Notes under the pieces: model-generated | What the model was told of the DNA's origin: nothing | The model's input: only the letters and a program-made list of their open reading frames with translations | Databases searched by the model: none | Made by a program: the position numbers and the translations under genes | In this document: in pieces, positions 27,244 through 36,058 of the stretch | Layout of the letters: every line of letters begins with the position of its first letter | How positions within the stretch are numbered: position 1 is the stretch's first letter | NCBI RefSeq assembly: GCF_011008935.1 | Contig: NZ_JAAIVJ010000004.1 | Span: forward strand, 62,001 to 126,000 | DNA length: 64,000 nt | Source of the DNA: Tabrizicola oligotrophica | GTDB lineage: Bacteria > Pseudomonadota > Alphaproteobacteria > Rhodobacterales > Rhodobacteraceae | Direction: 5' to 3'

Positions 27244-28383
27244 ATGAGTTTTCTCGAATACCGCGTCAAGACCGCCCCGACCGGGTTTTCCAAGGTCTTT
27301 GCGCTGAACTGGGCGCTGGTGCTGGTCGTCACCGCCGTCGCCGCCATCGGCTGGCTGATGCTCTATTCCATCTCGGGCGGGCGACTGGAGGTCTGGGCCG
27401 AGCCGCAGATGAAGCGCTATGTCCTGGGCCTTGTGCTGATGTTCGTCATCGCCTTCACGCCGATCTGGTTCTGGCGGTCGATGTCGGGCATGGCCTATGC
27501 CATTTCGATGATCCTGCTGCTGATCGTGGAATTCTTCGGCACCGTCGGCATGGGGGCGCAGCGCTGGATCGACCTTGGCTTCATGCGACTGCAACCGTCC
27601 GAGCTGATGAAAGTCACGCTCGTCATGGCCCTGGCCAGCTATTACGACGCGCTTGACGACAAGAAGATCTCGCGCCCGCTCTGGGTGCTGGTCCCGGTGG
27701 CGCTGATCGTGGCGCCCACCGTTCTGGTGCTGATGCAGCCGAACCTTGGCACCTCGATCATGCTCTTGGTCGTCGGGGCCTGCGTGATGTTCGCCGCCGG
27801 GGTAAGCTTCTGGTATTTCGGCGCCGTGCTGGCGCTGGTGGTGGGGGCAGTGGCCTCGGTGTTTTTGTCGCGCGGCACACCCTGGCAACTGCTGCACGAT
27901 TACCAGTATGCCCGCATCGACACCTTCCTGAACCCCGCCGCAGACCCGCTGGGCGCGGGCTACAACATCATTCAGGCCAAGATCGCGCTGGGTTCGGGCG
28001 GCTGGGCGGGCAAGGGCTTCATGCAGGGCACCCAGTCGCGGCTGAACTTCCTGCCCGAAAAGCACACCGACTTCATCTTCACCACGCTGGGCGAAGAGTT
28101 CGGTTTCGTCGGCGCCTTCTCGCTGCTCATCCTTTACGGGCTGATCCTCGTCTTCCTGATCTGGGCCGCAGTCCAGAACAAGGACCGCTTCAGCCAGCTT
28201 CTGATCATCGGCGTTGCCGTGAACTTCTTTCTCTACCTCGCCATCAACCTGTCGATGGTGATGGGCATGGCCCCGGTGGTGGGCGTGCCCTTGCCGCTGC
28301 TGAGCTATGGCGGTTCGGCCACGCTGGTCATCATGCTGGCCTTTGGCCTTGTGCAAAGCGCCATCGTTCACCGGCTGCGCTGA
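27244..28383 (+). CDS. rodA: Rod-shape-determining protein RodA (SEDS glycosyltransferase)
   Basis: A 379-residue SEDS-family polymerase with about ten TM helices that makes side-wall glycan from lipid II. Family blocks: QRWIDLGFMRLQPSELMK, QPNLGTSIMLL, LPEKHTDFIFTTLGEEFGF with the essential acidic residue region, and the final LSYGGSATLVIMLAFGLVQS. The ATG at 27244, after GGGGGCAGG, gives a normal N terminus; an in-frame ATG at 27193 would overlap mrdA. It closes the mreBCD-mrdA-rodA set. Confidence 0.96.
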   Translation: MSFLEYRVKTAPTGFSKVFALNWALVLVVTAVAAIGWLMLYSISGGRLEVWAEPQMKRYVLGLVLMFVIAFTPIWFWRSMSGMAYAISMILLLIVEFFGTVGMGAQRWIDLGFMRLQPSELMKVTLVMALASYYDALDDKKISRPLWVLVPVALIVAPTVLVLMQPNLGTSIMLLVVGACVMFAAGVSFWYFGAVLALVVGAVASVFLSRGTPWQLLHDYQYARIDTFLNPAADPLGAGYNIIQAKIALGSGGWAGKGFMQGTQSRLNFLPEKHTDFIFTTLGEEFGFVGAFSLLILYGLILVFLIWAAVQNKDRFSQLLIIGVAVNFFLYLAINLSMVMGMAPVVGVPLPLLSYGGSATLVIMLAFGLVQSAIVHRLR

Positions 28384-28386
28384 GCC

Positions 28387-29022
28387 ATGGCAAAGGGCCA
28401 TTCCCGCCACCGCCGCTTCCTGCTCGCCTTCGGGCTGGGGGTCATGATCTTTGCACTGGCACTTTGGGCCGGCCGGATAGACGGCACGCTGGCGACGCTG
28501 GCCGGCTTTGATGGCTTTGCGCTGTGCTATCTGGCGCTGATGGTGCGCTTTGCCAATGCCACCACCGGCGAGGACCTGCGCCGCCATGCCGCCGAGGGCG
28601 ACGAGGGCACCGCGCTGATCCTGACGCTGGCGCTGGGGGCAGTGGTCACTTCGGTCGCGGCGGTGGTCTTTGTCATGGCCCGACCCGACGGGGCCGTCGG
28701 CCATCTTGGCGCCGTGTTGGCGCTGGCGGCGGTGCCGCTGGGCTGGGCCGTGGTGCAGACGCTGATCGCCTTCCGCTATGCCCATGTGCACTACGCCGAC
28801 GCCAGAACCGCCCCGCTGGTCTTTCCCGGCGCCAAGGCGCCGGCACCGTGGGACTTCCTCTACTTCGCCTTCACCATCGGCATGGCGGTGCAGACCTCCG
28901 ATGTCGTCATCGCCACCGGAGCGATGCGCCGTCTGGTGCTGGGCCATGGCGTTCTGGCCTTCTTCTACAACACCGTCATTCTGGCGCTGGCGGTGAATGC
29001 CGCAGTTTCGCTGGCCGGCTGA
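28387..29022 (+). CDS. DUF1345 membrane protein
   Basis: A 211-residue protein with about five TM helices. The C-terminal block WDFLYFAFTIGMAVQTSDVV followed by MRRLVLGHGVLAFFYNTVIL is the conserved DUF1345 signature. The family is of unknown function and found as a single gene in many bacteria. It begins 3 bp after the rodA stop, so it is probably transcribed with the shape operon, although no role in cell shape is established. Confidence 0.9.
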   Translation: MAKGHSRHRRFLLAFGLGVMIFALALWAGRIDGTLATLAGFDGFALCYLALMVRFANATTGEDLRRHAAEGDEGTALILTLALGAVVTSVAAVVFVMARPDGAVGHLGAVLALAAVPLGWAVVQTLIAFRYAHVHYADARTAPLVFPGAKAPAPWDFLYFAFTIGMAVQTSDVVIATGAMRRLVLGHGVLAFFYNTVILALAVNAAVSLAG

Positions 29023-29081
29023 GCGGCCTTGCGGTCGGCGCGGCGCCTGCCTAGCATCGCGGCGCAACGAAGGAACATCCC

Positions 29082-30014
29082 ATGCCCCTGACCGTCCTGC
29101 TGGCCGCCGGTGCCGCCAACAATGACCGCTACGGCCCGCACATCGCCACGGCCCTTGCCGGCGCCGGGATCGCGGCCACCCTGACCGATCAGGCCGCGCC
29201 CGAGACGGTGGATTACATCGTCTACGCCCCCTCCTCGCCCTTGCAGGACTTCACGCCCTATCGCAACGCCAAGGCGGTGCTGAATCTCTGGGCCGGGGTG
29301 GAACGGATCACCGGCAACCCGACGCTGACCCAGCCCCTGTGCCGCATGGTCGATCCGGGCCTGACCGAGGGCATGGTGGAATGGGTGGTGGGCCACACGA
29401 TGCGCCATCACATCGGCATCGACCGCTACACCGTGGCGCCGGACCGGACCTGGAATCACGATTGCCCGCCCTTGGCGCGCGACCGCAAGGTTGCCATGCT
29501 GGGCATCGGCGCCTTGGGCGAGACCTGCGCCCGCGCGCTCAAGGCGCTGAATTTCCACGTCGAAGGCTGGTCGCGCGGCCCGAAATCCCTGCCCGGCCTT
29601 GTCACCCATCAAGGGCAGGACGGGCTGAAAGCGGCGCTTTCCGGGGCGGATTTCGTCGTCACCCTGCTGCCGAAAACCCCCGACACCGAGAACACCATCA
29701 ACGCCGAAACCATCGGCTGGATGAAGCGCGGTGCGGTGATCCTGAACCCCGGACGCGGCGCGCTGATCGACGATGAGGCGCTGCTGGCGGCGCTGGACAG
29801 CGGCCAGATCGGCCATGCCACGCTGGATGTGTTCCGCGTCGAACCCCTGCCGCAGGACCATCCGTTCTGGGCGCATCCCCGCGTTACCGTCACCCCCCAT
29901 ATCGCCGCCGACACAAGGCCCGACACCTCGGCCGAGGTCGTCGCCGAGAACATCCGCCGCGGCGAGGCCGGGGAGCCGCTCCTCCATCTGGTCGACCGCG
30001 TGCGGGGCTATTGA
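29082..30014 (+). CDS. Glyoxylate/hydroxypyruvate reductase A-like D-2-hydroxyacid dehydrogenase
   Basis: A 310-residue NAD(P)H-dependent reductase. The Rossmann motif is VAMLGIGALGETCARAL (about 139-155) with the following W-S-R-G suggesting NADPH preference. Catalytic residues: Arg in NPGRGALIDDEALL, Glu in VFRVEPLPQDHPFW and His in TVTPHIAADTRP. Resemblance to the GhrA subgroup (about 310 residues, short N-terminal domain) suggests reduction of glyoxylate or hydroxypyruvate. GAAGGAAC precedes the ATG. Immediately followed by the amidase gene, whose ATG abuts its stop. Confidence 0.9.
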   Translation: MPLTVLLAAGAANNDRYGPHIATALAGAGIAATLTDQAAPETVDYIVYAPSSPLQDFTPYRNAKAVLNLWAGVERITGNPTLTQPLCRMVDPGLTEGMVEWVVGHTMRHHIGIDRYTVAPDRTWNHDCPPLARDRKVAMLGIGALGETCARALKALNFHVEGWSRGPKSLPGLVTHQGQDGLKAALSGADFVVTLLPKTPDTENTINAETIGWMKRGAVILNPGRGALIDDEALLAALDSGQIGHATLDVFRVEPLPQDHPFWAHPRVTVTPHIAADTRPDTSAEVVAENIRRGEAGEPLLHLVDRVRGY

Positions 30015-31394
30015 ATGACCGATCTGGCCAGCCTGACCGCCACGGAAACCGCCGCCCTTGTCACCCGGCGCGAGGTTTCCGCGCGGCAGGTGGCCGAGGC
30101 AAGCCTTGCCCGGATCGAGGCCCGCAACCCCGCGCTCAACGCCATCGTGCAGCGTATGGACGCCGAGGCCCTTGCCGCCGCCGATGCCGTGGACGAAAGG
30201 CTGCGGCGCGGTGAAGATGCCGGCCCCCTGGCCGGGGTTCCGGTGACGATCAAGGTGATCGCCGATCAGGCCGGCCATGCCACCACCAACGGGCTGCGCA
30301 GCCAGAAAGACCTGATCGCCACCGAGGACAACCCCGTGGTCGCCGCGCTGCGCCGGGCTGGGGCGGTGATTGTGGGCCGCACCAACACGCCCGCCTTCTC
30401 GCTGCGCTGGTTCACAAGGAACGGGCTGCATGGCGCAACGAAGAACCCGCTCGATGCGGCGCTGACGCCCGGCGGCTCGTCGGGCGGGGCCGGGGCGGCG
30501 GTGGCCGCCGGCATGGGCGCGATTGCCCATGGCACCGACATCGCCGGCTCGATCCGCTATCCCGCCTATGCCTGCGGCGTGCATGGGCTGCGCCCCTCGC
30601 TGGGCCGCGTCGCCGCCTTCAACCCGAGCGGCGGCGACCGGCTGATCGGGGCGCAGCTGATGGCGGTCTCCGGCCCCTTGGCCCGCTCGATCCCCGATCT
30701 GCGGCTTGCGCTTCAGGCCATGGCCGCGCCAGACCCGCGCGATGCCTGGTATCAGCCGATGCCCCTGCAAGGTCCGCCCGCCCCGCGCCGTGTCGCGCTG
30801 GTCGAGGCCCCCGATGGCATGGCCGTCGCCGCCCCGGTCCGCGCCGCGCTCCAGGCCGCCGCCGAAACCCTGCGCGCGGCGGGCTACCGGGTGGAACCCG
30901 TCCAGACCCCGCCCTGGGCCGAGGCGATGGCCTTGCAACTGCGGCTCTGGATGGCCGAGTTCCGCCATTCCAACCTCGCGGGGCTGCGGGCCGAAGACGA
31001 CCCCGACGCGAATTTCGTCTATGCCCAGATGACCCGGCACTGCCCGGAGATCGACCTTCACGGCCTGATGGACACGCTGAAATCCCGCGCCCGGCTGACC
31101 CGGCTCTGGCGCGGCTTCCTTGCCGACTGGCCGCTGGTCCTGTGTCCGGTTTCGGGCGAGCTGGCCTTTCCCGATCAGCTTGACGTCGCCTCTGAGGCGG
31201 GTTTTGACCGGGTGCTGGCGGCCCAGATGCCGCTGATCGCCACGCCCTTCATGGGTCTGCCCGGCCTGACCGTCACCACCGGCAGGCACGGCGGCGCCCC
31301 GGTCGGGGTTCAGCTTGTCGCCGACCAGTTCCGCGAGGACCTGCTGCTGGCGGCCGGCGAAGTTCTGGCCCCGTCGCCGATCCCCGCCGTCTGA
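30015..31394 (+). CDS. Amidase-signature family amidase
   Basis: A 459-residue amidase with the Ser-cisSer-Lys triad: Lys in PVTIKVIADQAG, the GGSSGGAGAAVAAGMG loop, and the nucleophile Ser in GTDIAGSIRYPAYACG. It hydrolyses an amide; the substrate cannot be told from sequence. It starts immediately after the reductase stop and is followed 64 bp later by a DMT exporter, so the three may form a small catabolic unit (amide to acid, acid reduction, export). That link is inference. Confidence 0.9.
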   Translation: MTDLASLTATETAALVTRREVSARQVAEASLARIEARNPALNAIVQRMDAEALAAADAVDERLRRGEDAGPLAGVPVTIKVIADQAGHATTNGLRSQKDLIATEDNPVVAALRRAGAVIVGRTNTPAFSLRWFTRNGLHGATKNPLDAALTPGGSSGGAGAAVAAGMGAIAHGTDIAGSIRYPAYACGVHGLRPSLGRVAAFNPSGGDRLIGAQLMAVSGPLARSIPDLRLALQAMAAPDPRDAWYQPMPLQGPPAPRRVALVEAPDGMAVAAPVRAALQAAAETLRAAGYRVEPVQTPPWAEAMALQLRLWMAEFRHSNLAGLRAEDDPDANFVYAQMTRHCPEIDLHGLMDTLKSRARLTRLWRGFLADWPLVLCPVSGELAFPDQLDVASEAGFDRVLAAQMPLIATPFMGLPGLTVTTGRHGGAPVGVQLVADQFREDLLLAAGEVLAPSPIPAV

Positions 31395-31458
31395 GGTCGC
31401 AATCAGGACAGCGCCCGCCGGCCGAATCCGGCCATCTGCCGGCAAAGCGGAGAGCGGC

Positions 31459-32331
31459 ATGACATACGGCAAGGGCGTGGCACTGGTTCTGGGCGCGGGC
31501 GTCCTGTGGTCGAGCATCGGGCTGGTGGTGCGCCAGATCGACGAGGCCGGCGCGGCTTCGGTGATGTTCTGGCGCTCGGCCGGGCTCTTGCCGGTGCTCT
31601 GGGCCTTCCTGCACTGGCGTTCGGGCGGGCGGGTGCTGGCCGGGCTGCGCTCGGTCGGGGTGCCGGGGCTGGTGGGCGCGCTGGGGCTGGTGGCGGCCTA
31701 TTCCGGCGCGATCTATTCGCTGCAGGCGACGACCGTCGCCAATGCCGTGTTCCTCTATTCCGCCGCCCCGTTCTTTGCCGCGCTTCTCGGCTGGGCCGCG
31801 CTGGGGGAAAAGGTGCCGGCGACGACCTGGGCGGCGATGGGCCTCGCCGGCCTTGGCATCTTCGTGATGATCGGCGGCGGCATCGAGGGCGGACGGATGG
31901 ACGGCAACATCGCCGCGCTGGTCTCGGCCTTCGGCTTTGCGGTGTTCTCGGTCAGCCTGCGCTGGGGCCATGTCGAGGACAGCCTGCCGACGGTGCTGCT
32001 GGGCGGCATCCTGTCGATGGTCGCCGCCTTCGGCCTTGCGCCGATGCTGGGGCAGACAGTTGCAGCCAATGGCCATGACATCGCCGTCTCCATGGCGCTT
32101 GGCGCCGTGGTTCTGACCGGCGGCATGGCGCTTTATACCTTTGGCTCCAAGGCCTTGCCGACGGCGGAGCTGACGCTGATCTCGTCGATCGAGAATATCC
32201 TCGCGCCGATCTGGGTCTGGCTGCTCTTGGGCGAAACCGCCACGCCGGCGACGCTGATGGGCGGGGCGATGGTGCTGATCGCGGTGATGGGCAATGCGGT
32301 GGCCGGCGCGCGGCGGCAGGCGTTGGCCTGA
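31459..32331 (+). CDS. DMT-superfamily (EamA) transporter
   Basis: A 290-residue membrane protein with ten predicted TM helices in two EamA repeats (about 5-137 and 150-285). Family blocks: GVLWSSIGLVVRQI at the start, NAVFLYSAAPFFAALLGW at the end of repeat 1 and ELTLISSIENILAPIWVWLLLGE in repeat 2. Such proteins usually export amino acids or metabolites. The ATG at 31459 follows GGAGAG; an earlier in-frame start would overlap the amidase gene. It is convergent with the RpiR regulator. Confidence 0.9.
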   Translation: MTYGKGVALVLGAGVLWSSIGLVVRQIDEAGAASVMFWRSAGLLPVLWAFLHWRSGGRVLAGLRSVGVPGLVGALGLVAAYSGAIYSLQATTVANAVFLYSAAPFFAALLGWAALGEKVPATTWAAMGLAGLGIFVMIGGGIEGGRMDGNIAALVSAFGFAVFSVSLRWGHVEDSLPTVLLGGILSMVAAFGLAPMLGQTVAANGHDIAVSMALGAVVLTGGMALYTFGSKALPTAELTLISSIENILAPIWVWLLLGETATPATLMGGAMVLIAVMGNAVAGARRQALA

Positions 32332-32353
32332 CCTCGCACCCGGCGTTGCGCCG

Positions 32354-33220
32354 TCAGCGATAGCGCCGGAACAGCCGCGTGCGGGTGTAAAGCTCTTCCA
32401 GCCGCTTCATCCGCGTCTCGGTCACCTCCCAGGTCAACCCCTGCACGGCGGCCAGAAGCGCCTCGACCAAGACCATCAGCGTGACGTTGCTGTCCCAGGC
32501 CGAAGGCGCCTCGATATGGCAGGGCAGCACATGGCTGGCATGGGCCGCCGCCGGCGACACCCAGCGGTCGGTGACCAGCACGATTTCCGCCCCCTGCTCG
32601 CGCGCCACCTCGGCCACCTGCACCACGGCGTTTTCGTAGCGGCGGATGTCGAAGATCAACAGGACATCCCCCGGTTTCATGTCCAGTAGCGCCGGCGGCC
32701 AGGCGTTCGACATGTCCGACATCTGCACGACCTCGGGCCGGATCACCTTCATCAGCGTCACGAAATAGTCGGCAATCGCATGGGTGATGCGGCCGCCCAT
32801 CGCGAAGATCCGCCGCGACGGATCGGCCAGCAGCACCGCCGCCGCGTCGAACTCGGCCGGGTCGATCTGCGCCAGCGTGGCTTGCAGGTTTTCCATCACC
32901 GCCCCGGCAAACCGCGTCAGCACATGGCCCTCGGGCGCCGCCGCCGCGCGGGCCTGTTTGACCAGCGGTGAGACGAGCATCGCCTCGACCTGCCCGCGCA
33001 GCGAGCGCTGGAAATCCGGATAGCCCTTGTAGCCCAGCTTCTGCACCAGCCGCACCACCGTCGGCGAGGACACCCCGGCGGCTTGCGACAGCGTCGTGAT
33101 CGAGCCCAACGCTGCGACCGGATAATTCGACAGGATATGGCTGGCCAGTTGCCGTTCGGCCCGGGTCAGATCGGGCAGCGCGAGGCGCAGTTCTTCGTCC
33201 ATTGGCGGGGTCTGGGTCAT
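32354..33220 (-). CDS. MurR/RpiR-family transcriptional regulator with SIS domain
   Basis: A 288-residue regulator: N-terminal HTH_6 domain (about 5-78, with ITTLSQAAGVSSPTVVRLVQKLGYKGYPDF) and a C-terminal SIS sugar-phosphate-type domain (about 120-250, RIFAMGGRITHAIADYF and VLLIFDIRRYENAVVQ). RpiR proteins usually sense phosphosugars or related metabolites and control adjacent genes. GGAGAGG before ATG 33220 decides the start. It is divergent from the N-formylglutamate amidohydrolase gene and TRAP/ligase operon, which is its most likely target. Inverted repeats in the shared spacer are candidate operators. Confidence 0.92.
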   Translation of the reverse strand: MTQTPPMDEELRLALPDLTRAERQLASHILSNYPVAALGSITTLSQAAGVSSPTVVRLVQKLGYKGYPDFQRSLRGQVEAMLVSPLVKQARAAAAPEGHVLTRFAGAVMENLQATLAQIDPAEFDAAAVLLADPSRRIFAMGGRITHAIADYFVTLMKVIRPEVVQMSDMSNAWPPALLDMKPGDVLLIFDIRRYENAVVQVAEVAREQGAEIVLVTDRWVSPAAAHASHVLPCHIEAPSAWDSNVTLMVLVEALLAAVQGLTWEVTETRMKRLEELYTRTRLFRRYR

Positions 33221-33235
33221 CGTCCTCTCCATTTC

Positions 33236-33262
33236 TGAAAGAATTGTAACAGATAACTTTCA
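33236..33262. promoter_or_regulatory. Candidate RpiR operator in the divergent spacer
   Basis: Inverted repeat TGAAAG (33236-33241) and CTTTCA (33257-33262) separated by 15 bp of A/T-rich DNA, in the 112-bp spacer between the regulator and the divergent amidohydrolase gene. GAAAC and TTGACA (33275-33280, a good -35 hexamer for the plus strand) follow. Position and symmetry fit autoregulation and control of the operon; not proven. Confidence 0.5.
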
Positions 33263-33303
33263 AAAGAAACATTCTTGACAGATGGGGGCAGCGTGAGGGA
33301 CGC

Positions 33304-33313
33304 TTTGATCAAA
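33304..33313. promoter_or_regulatory. Palindrome TTTGATCAAA upstream of the gamma-glutamyl operon
   Basis: A perfect 10-bp A/T-rich palindrome just before the ribosome site of the amidohydrolase gene. The same core, extended to AATTTGATCAAATT, occurs at 50220-50233 before the aminotransferase/ligase genes. In GC-rich DNA this is an unlikely coincidence, so a shared operator is plausible. Confidence 0.5.
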
Positions 33314-33332
33314 CAGGGAGATGACTCGCAAA

Positions 33333-34112
33333 ATGCGGGCGCAAGACGACACAGACGCGCCGGGCGGCATGGCGCCCGTGATCGAGAATGCGGGCGGGCA
33401 AAGCCCGGTTCTGCTGGTGTGCGAGCATGCCTCGAACGCCATGCCGGCCCCCTGGGGCAATCTTGGCCTGACGGCAGAGCAGACCCGCGCCCATATCGCC
33501 TGGGACCCCGGCGCGCTGGGGCTGGCGCGCGGGCTGGCGCGGCGGCTTGATGCGACGCTGATCCATGCCCCGGTCAGCCGCCTGATCTACGACTGCAACC
33601 GCGCGCCCGACATGGCCGGCGCCATGCCCGCGCGGTCCGAGGTGCATGACATTCCGGGCAATGCCGCCATTACCCCGGCCGAGCGGCTGGCGCGGACCAA
33701 GGCGGTCTACCTGCCTTGGGCCAACGGCCTGCACAACCTGATCGCCGCCCGCATCGCCGGCGGGCTCCGCCCGGTGGTGGTGACGATCCATTCCTTCACC
33801 CCAGTCTATCACGGCCAGCCCCGCGCGGTGGAATTCGGTATCATCCACGACGCGGACCCGGCGCTGGCGCGGGCCATTCTGGCGGCGGCACGCGGGCAGA
33901 CCGGCCTCGACGCGCAGCTTAACGAACCCTATTCCGCCGCCGATGACGTGACCCACACGCTGCGCCTTCACGCCACCCCCTACGGGCTGCAGAACGCCAT
34001 GCTTGAGATCCGCAACGACCTGATCGCCACCCCGCAGGCCGAGACCGCCATGGCCGACTGTCTGGCCCTGGTGCTGTCGGCGGCCCTGACCGAGATGAGG
34101 ACCGCCGCATGA
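33333..34112 (+). CDS. N-formylglutamate amidohydrolase-family protein
   Basis: A 259-residue FGase-family amidohydrolase. The opening VLLVCEHASNAMPAPWG is the conserved zinc-site block (C-E-H-A-S/G-N), with further conserved DPGALGLARGLARRLDA, RLIYDCNRAP and HSFTPVYHG. Family members hydrolyse N-formyl-L-glutamate or other N-acyl/gamma-glutamyl-type amides. Start uncertain: ATG 33333 has GGGAG 12 nt upstream, whereas ATG 33321 directly abuts it. ATGA overlap joins it to the TRAP small permease. Because no histidine-utilisation genes are near, I infer a role in removing glutamate from the ligase product in this operon. Confidence 0.85.
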   Translation: MRAQDDTDAPGGMAPVIENAGGQSPVLLVCEHASNAMPAPWGNLGLTAEQTRAHIAWDPGALGLARGLARRLDATLIHAPVSRLIYDCNRAPDMAGAMPARSEVHDIPGNAAITPAERLARTKAVYLPWANGLHNLIAARIAGGLRPVVVTIHSFTPVYHGQPRAVEFGIIHDADPALARAILAAARGQTGLDAQLNEPYSAADDVTHTLRLHATPYGLQNAMLEIRNDLIATPQAETAMADCLALVLSAALTEMRTAA

Positions 34113-34660
34113 CCAAGCGCCTGCCCCACCCGCTGATCGCCTTTGTCCGGCTGGTCGACCGGACGAATTACGGTGTCGGCCGCTTTGCCATGTATCTTCT
34201 GTTCGCGCTGATGGCAGTCCTGATGTGGTCGTCGATCTCGAAGGCCTTCTTCAACCCCTCGCTCTGGACGCTGGAAATGGCCCAGTTCCTGATGGTGGCC
34301 TATTACGTCCTCGGTGGGCCTTACGCGATGCAGATGGAGGCGCATGTCCGCATGGACCTGTTCTATGCCAAGCAATCGCCGGTGCGCCGGGCGGTCTGGG
34401 ACGGCTTCACCGTCTTTGTCGTGATGTTCTACATGGCCGTGCTGATCTGGGGCGCCGCCGAGAGCCTTGGCTATTCGCTGGGCCTGACCTGGGACGGCCT
34501 CTGGCCGCAGATCGGCCGGCTGGAGCGCAGCCCGACGGCCTGGCGCCCCTATCTCTGGCCGATCAAGCTGGTGATGCTGGTCGGTTTTGCCCTCATGCTC
34601 TTGCAGGCACTTTCAGCCTTCATCCGCGACCTTGCCACCATTCGCGGGGAGACCATCTGA
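34109..34660 (+). CDS. TRAP transporter small permease (DctQ-like)
   Basis: A 183-residue inner-membrane protein with four TM helices (about 27-48, 60-75, 95-118, 150-172). The segment YYVLGGPYAMQMEAHVRMDLFYAK is the conserved DctQ block (G-(G/A)-x-x-(L/M)-x-x-x-x-H-V-x-(V/M)-D). It joins the large permease and binding protein to form a complete sodium-driven TRAP importer. The start overlaps the amidohydrolase stop by 4 bp and its stop overlaps the next start (TGATG). Confidence 0.93.
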   Translation: MTKRLPHPLIAFVRLVDRTNYGVGRFAMYLLFALMAVLMWSSISKAFFNPSLWTLEMAQFLMVAYYVLGGPYAMQMEAHVRMDLFYAKQSPVRRAVWDGFTVFVVMFYMAVLIWGAAESLGYSLGLTWDGLWPQIGRLERSPTAWRPYLWPIKLVMLVGFALMLLQALSAFIRDLATIRGETI

Positions 34661-36003
34661 TGCCGCAGGAACTGATCGCCGTCCTGATGTTTTCCACCAT
34701 GCTCCTGCTGATGATGACCGGGCAGCGGGTGTTCGGGATCATCGGCTTTGTCGCCGTGGTGGCCTCGATCGCGCTTTGGGGCACCGGCGGGCATACCATG
34801 GGCTTTTCGGCGGGCATGAAGCTGATGAAATGGTATCCGCTCCTCAGCCTGCCGATGTTCGTCTACATGGGCTATGTGATGAGCGAAAGCCGGCTGGCCG
34901 AGGACCTTTACCGGATGTTCCACGTCTGGTTCGGCCCGGTTCCCGGCGGGCTGGCGATTGGCACCATCCTCCTGATGGTGCTGATTTCGGCGATGAACGG
35001 GCTTTCGGTCGCGGGCATGGCGATCGGCTCCACCATCGCCCTGCCCGAGCTTCTGAAGCGCGGCTATGACAAGCAGATGGTGACAGGCACGATTCAGGCC
35101 GGCTCCTCGCTTGGCATCCTCATTCCGCCCTCGGTGGTGTTGGTGCTTTACGCCATGATCGCCCGCGCCCCGGTGAGCGAGCTGTGGCTGGCCGGCGTCA
35201 TTCCCGGCCTCGTCATGGCGGGGATGTTCATTCTTTACATCGGCATCCGCAGCGCCCTGCAACCCCGCCTTGCCCCGGCGCTTTCCGCCGAGGAACGCGC
35301 TGAAATCAGCTGGGCCGACCGGATTTCCACGCTGCGCGCCGGCGTCCTGCCGCTGCTGATCTTCGCCACCATGATGACCCCCTTCATCTACGGCTGGGCC
35401 AGCCTTGTCGAAAGCTCGGTGATCGGGGTGGCCACCACGGTTCTGGCCGCCGTCATCAAGCGCCGGTTCAACTGGGCGGTCTTTGAAACCGCCTCGCGCA
35501 ATACCCTTGGCATTTCCTGCATGTTCATGTGGATCATCCTGGCGGCGCTGGCCTTCGGCGCGGTGTTCGACGGCTTGGGCGCAGTGAAGGCGATTGACAG
35601 CCTGTTCACCGAAAAGCTGGGCTTTGGGCCATGGACCATCCTGATCCTGATGCAGCTCTCGTTCCTCGTCATGGGCATGTTCCTTGACGACACCGCCATG
35701 CTGGTCATCGTCGCGCCGCTTTATGTGCCGCTGGTTGCCCGGCTCGACCTTGGCCTGCCGCCCGATCAGGTGCTGATCTGGTATGGCGTTCTTTACACCA
35801 TCACCTGCCAAATCGCCTATCTGACGCCGCCCTTCGGCTATAACCTGTTCCTGATGCGTGCCTTCGCGCCGCCGGAAATCAGCATGGGCGACATCTACCG
35901 GTCGGTCACGCCCTTCGTGCTGGTCATGGTGGCGACGCTGGTGCTCATCATGGCCGTGCCCGATCTGGCGCTGTGGCTGCCCAACACCGTTTACCCCAAA
36001 TAG
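34660..36003 (+). CDS. TRAP transporter large permease (DctM-like)
   Basis: A 447-residue permease with about 12 TM helices. Family blocks: PLLSLPMFVYMGYVMSESRL, AMNGLSVAGMAIGSTIALPE and GTIQAGSSLGILIPPSVVLV (hallmark G-x-L-G-I-x-I-P-P-S), plus MGMFLDDTAMLVIVAPLYVP. It forms the ion-coupled channel with DctQ. ATG 34660 overlaps the small-permease stop by one base. The substrate is set by the binding protein encoded next; context suggests an amine, amino alcohol or related compound. Confidence 0.94.
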   Translation: MPQELIAVLMFSTMLLLMMTGQRVFGIIGFVAVVASIALWGTGGHTMGFSAGMKLMKWYPLLSLPMFVYMGYVMSESRLAEDLYRMFHVWFGPVPGGLAIGTILLMVLISAMNGLSVAGMAIGSTIALPELLKRGYDKQMVTGTIQAGSSLGILIPPSVVLVLYAMIARAPVSELWLAGVIPGLVMAGMFILYIGIRSALQPRLAPALSAEERAEISWADRISTLRAGVLPLLIFATMMTPFIYGWASLVESSVIGVATTVLAAVIKRRFNWAVFETASRNTLGISCMFMWIILAALAFGAVFDGLGAVKAIDSLFTEKLGFGPWTILILMQLSFLVMGMFLDDTAMLVIVAPLYVPLVARLDLGLPPDQVLIWYGVLYTITCQIAYLTPPFGYNLFLMRAFAPPEISMGDIYRSVTPFVLVMVATLVLIMAVPDLALWLPNTVYPK

Positions 36004-36058
36004 GCCCAAATGACGCCGGGCAAACCCGGCGCACCCAACCCAACAAGGAGGTTTTTCG

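Noticed and set aside
28965-31517. Long minus-strand frame of about 850 codons opposite the reductase and amidase genes
   Set aside because: Antisense shadow; no family motif, and the plus-strand genes have complete catalytic sites.
33306-33320. Could the TTTGATCAAA site be a -10 box paired with TTGACA at 33275?
   Set aside because: The spacing of 23 bp from TTGACA to TTTGAT is too long for a normal sigma-70 promoter, so I treat the palindrome as an operator only.
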